NCBI GenBank assembly: GCA_964020155.1
Contig: OZ026549.1
Coordinates: 786,133 to 850,132, forward strand
Direction: 5' to 3'
Length of the DNA: 64,000 nucleotides
Source of the DNA: Chondrilla cf. caribensis
Lineage: Eukaryota > Porifera > Demospongiae > Chondrillida > Chondrillidae
The notes beneath the pieces were generated by a model. The model did not search any database. It had not been told where the DNA came from and saw only the letters and a list, made by a program, of their open reading frames with translations. Each line of letters starts with the position of its first letter. Within the stretch, counting starts at the first letter, position 1. Of this stretch, positions 62,527 through 64,000 are shown piece by piece. The translations under genes were made by a program, and so were the position numbers.

Positions 62527-64000
62527 GGTCTCACCAACAATGCTACGTTCAGCTTTGCTCTAAAGCTGCTGGCAAGGATCACCCCATTTTCCATCAAAGC
62601 TGTGTTTGACCCAACAAAGCATGCCGGTATGTGCAAGTGGCCAGCAGGTCCACAGCTAACTAGGGCTGCCCTGTGTGGACTGTACATACATATAACAGTA
62701 TATTTTGTGTATTGTGCATACTGTGTGTAGTGTGTGTCCTGTCTGTAGCCTGTGAATACGCTACATGTGTAATGGGTGTATTGTGTGTATTACACTAGTC
62801 ATCACTATGTATGTCTGTTCTCTCTCGTGGGTTAGGGTTTCCTCTCAACATCACTGCTCTACTTCCAGTCATGATGTTCCACTTTGACCAGCCTGATGAG
62901 TTCTGTATCAACTGTGCTCAAACATTCTCCAAGGTGTGTGTGTGTGTGCATGTGTGTGTGTGGGTGGGTGGGTGGGTGGATGGGTGTGCGTGTATGCATG
63001 TGTGCATGTGTGTGTGTGTGCATGTGTGCATGCATGTGTGTGTGGGTGTGTTGTGTGGGTGTGTGTATGTGTGTGTGTGTGCATGTGGGTGTGGGTGTGG
63101 GTGTGCTTACACATGTATGTGAGTGTGATGTATATCTGTTTTAGCATTTTTGTTTACTTGTTTGTGCACACATGTGTACAGTGCTTGCATGTGTATCAGA
63201 CCATGTGTACTGTAGGTAGATACAGTACATACAGTATTGTGTTAGAATTGGGCAATACATTTGCTATGTGTCGCAATGTGTTCTCAGGTGTGTTCCGACT
63301 TCCCCAACAAAGAACTGGGGACCAAGTTGAAGAACATGTCGGCCATGTTTGACCTCTACTACAAACGAGGTGGGCGGTACAACAAGAGTGCGGAGATGTG
63401 GGCCTCGGGGCTGTGTCGCTACTTGCAGGATGCCTACCCAACGCTGGCCACCCAAGTGTTGAAGCTGCTCACTGATGTACGTTTGCACCAGTATAGGACC
63501 CTCCACCCATGCTAATGACAACCATGTGTTGGTCACATGACTCTCTCATGACAGTCACATGATTGACATATCATCATTATTGTAACATGATTTCTGTGTT
63601 AGCAACAGTAGTGTAGAAATAGGGGGAACCTGTCCACAGTGGTCACCCTTGGGACCTAAAAAGTGACTGTTATTCAGAGGTGGCCTGTATATGTGGGTGA
63701 ATTGTACACTGGGACTTAGTAACCAGGCTGTTATAGAGAGGTGGCCTATATACGTAGGTAGGGTTAGTTTGTACACTATAGACCCTTTGGGACTCGGTAA
63801 CCAGGCTGTTATGAGGGGTTGACCTGCCAATACATTGACCATTTTATGCAGATTTTGCTGTAGGTTGTTGAAATGATTACAGTGTGGTTTCATGTGTTTA
63901 TCATGTGACTTGTCTCTCAGATGCTTGAGAAGGGTCCCACGGACTACCACCATCCTGTACTGAGACTGATCTACGCTTACCTCAAGCTCCAGAATAGCAG
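62527..64000 (+). CDS. FRY: Furry (FRY)-like cell morphogenesis protein, partial
   Basis: Plus-strand exons 62527-62626, 62836-62933, 63288-63476 and 63921-64000 (runs off the edge), all with GT/AG borders and a continuous frame. The protein reads LARITPFSIKAVFDP, GFPLNITALLPVMMFHFD, SAEMWASGLCRYLQDAYP and MLEKGPTDYHHPVLRLIYAY. This order and character (helical, Leu-rich, with a Cys-Arg-Tyr-Leu segment and LLxxMLEKG) matches what I know of the C-terminal region of Furry proteins, large cytoplasmic HEAT/ARM-type scaffolds that work with NDR kinases in cell morphogenesis. The 5' part is not in the window before 62.5 kb with certainty. Base composition is more GC-rich and coding-like than the receptor array. 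A homology search would settle the identity. Confidence 0.65.
62935..63118. repeat. TG-rich simple repeat in Furry-like intron
   Basis: TG with TGGG and TGCA variants (e.g. GTGGGTGGGTGGGTGG at 62961-62980). Reading frames through it are artefacts. Confidence 0.9.

Noticed and set aside
62811..63144. Plus-strand frames continuing past 62933 into Cys/Val-rich sequence
   Set aside because: They read through a GT donor into a TG-rich intron; the spliced frame to 63288 is better.

Overview
The window is eukaryotic, most likely from an early-branching animal. Genes are split by introns with standard GT/AG borders, almost every domain sits on its own exon, and the proteins are animal-type membrane receptors built from immunoglobulin-like (Ig) and fibronectin type III (FN3) domains. 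AT-rich spacers, dense (CA)n/(TG)n microsatellites and short TIR elements fit a demosponge or similar invertebrate, but the species cannot be proven from the sequence alone.

About 61.7 of the 64 kb is a head-to-tail array of 12 related single-pass receptor genes, all on the minus strand and named here A to L from left to right. Gene A lacks its 3' end, which lies beyond the left edge. Each gene reads: signal-peptide exon, Ig-like 1, Ig-like 2, one or two FN3 exons, one or two Ser/Thr/Pro-rich stalk exons, then one last exon with the transmembrane helix and a tyrosine-motif tail. Nearly all extracellular exons are multiples of three and join in phase 1, so modules can be swapped or skipped without breaking the frame.

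The modules occur in mixed combinations. Leader 1 (starts MVKQTS) is in A-H, leader 2 (starts MTIPLLG) in I-K and leader 3 (starts MKKVAE) in L. Ectodomain type 1 (Ig, Ig, FN3, FN3) is in A, B and G-L; type 2 (a different Ig pair and one FN3-like exon) is in C-F. Tail 1 (Lys-rich, repeated LYAEV) is in B-F and H, tail 2 (YxPL repeats) in G and I-K, and tail 3 (LYSQV) in L, with two broken tail-3 relics at 50.4 and 54.0 kb. Gene G looks like a recombinant between an H-like 5' half and an I-like 3' half.

Layout: A 0-3.7 kb, B 4.7-8.5, C 9.5-13.8, D 14.9-19.1, E 20.2-24.4, F 26.0-30.3, a 3.3 kb spacer, G 33.7-37.5, H 39.2-44.4, I 46.8-49.8, J 50.9-53.6, K 54.3-57.4, L 58.3-61.7. From 62.5 kb a plus-strand gene starts to appear whose exons resemble the C-terminal part of Furry (FRY), a conserved cell-morphogenesis protein; it marks the edge of the array.

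Taken together (inference), this is a rapidly evolving receptor cluster with paired-receptor-like signalling tails, comparable in design to invertebrate allorecognition complexes such as Hydractinia Alr. That makes it a good candidate self/non-self or immune receptor locus. Exon borders were read by eye from splice consensus and paralogue comparison; several are approximate.
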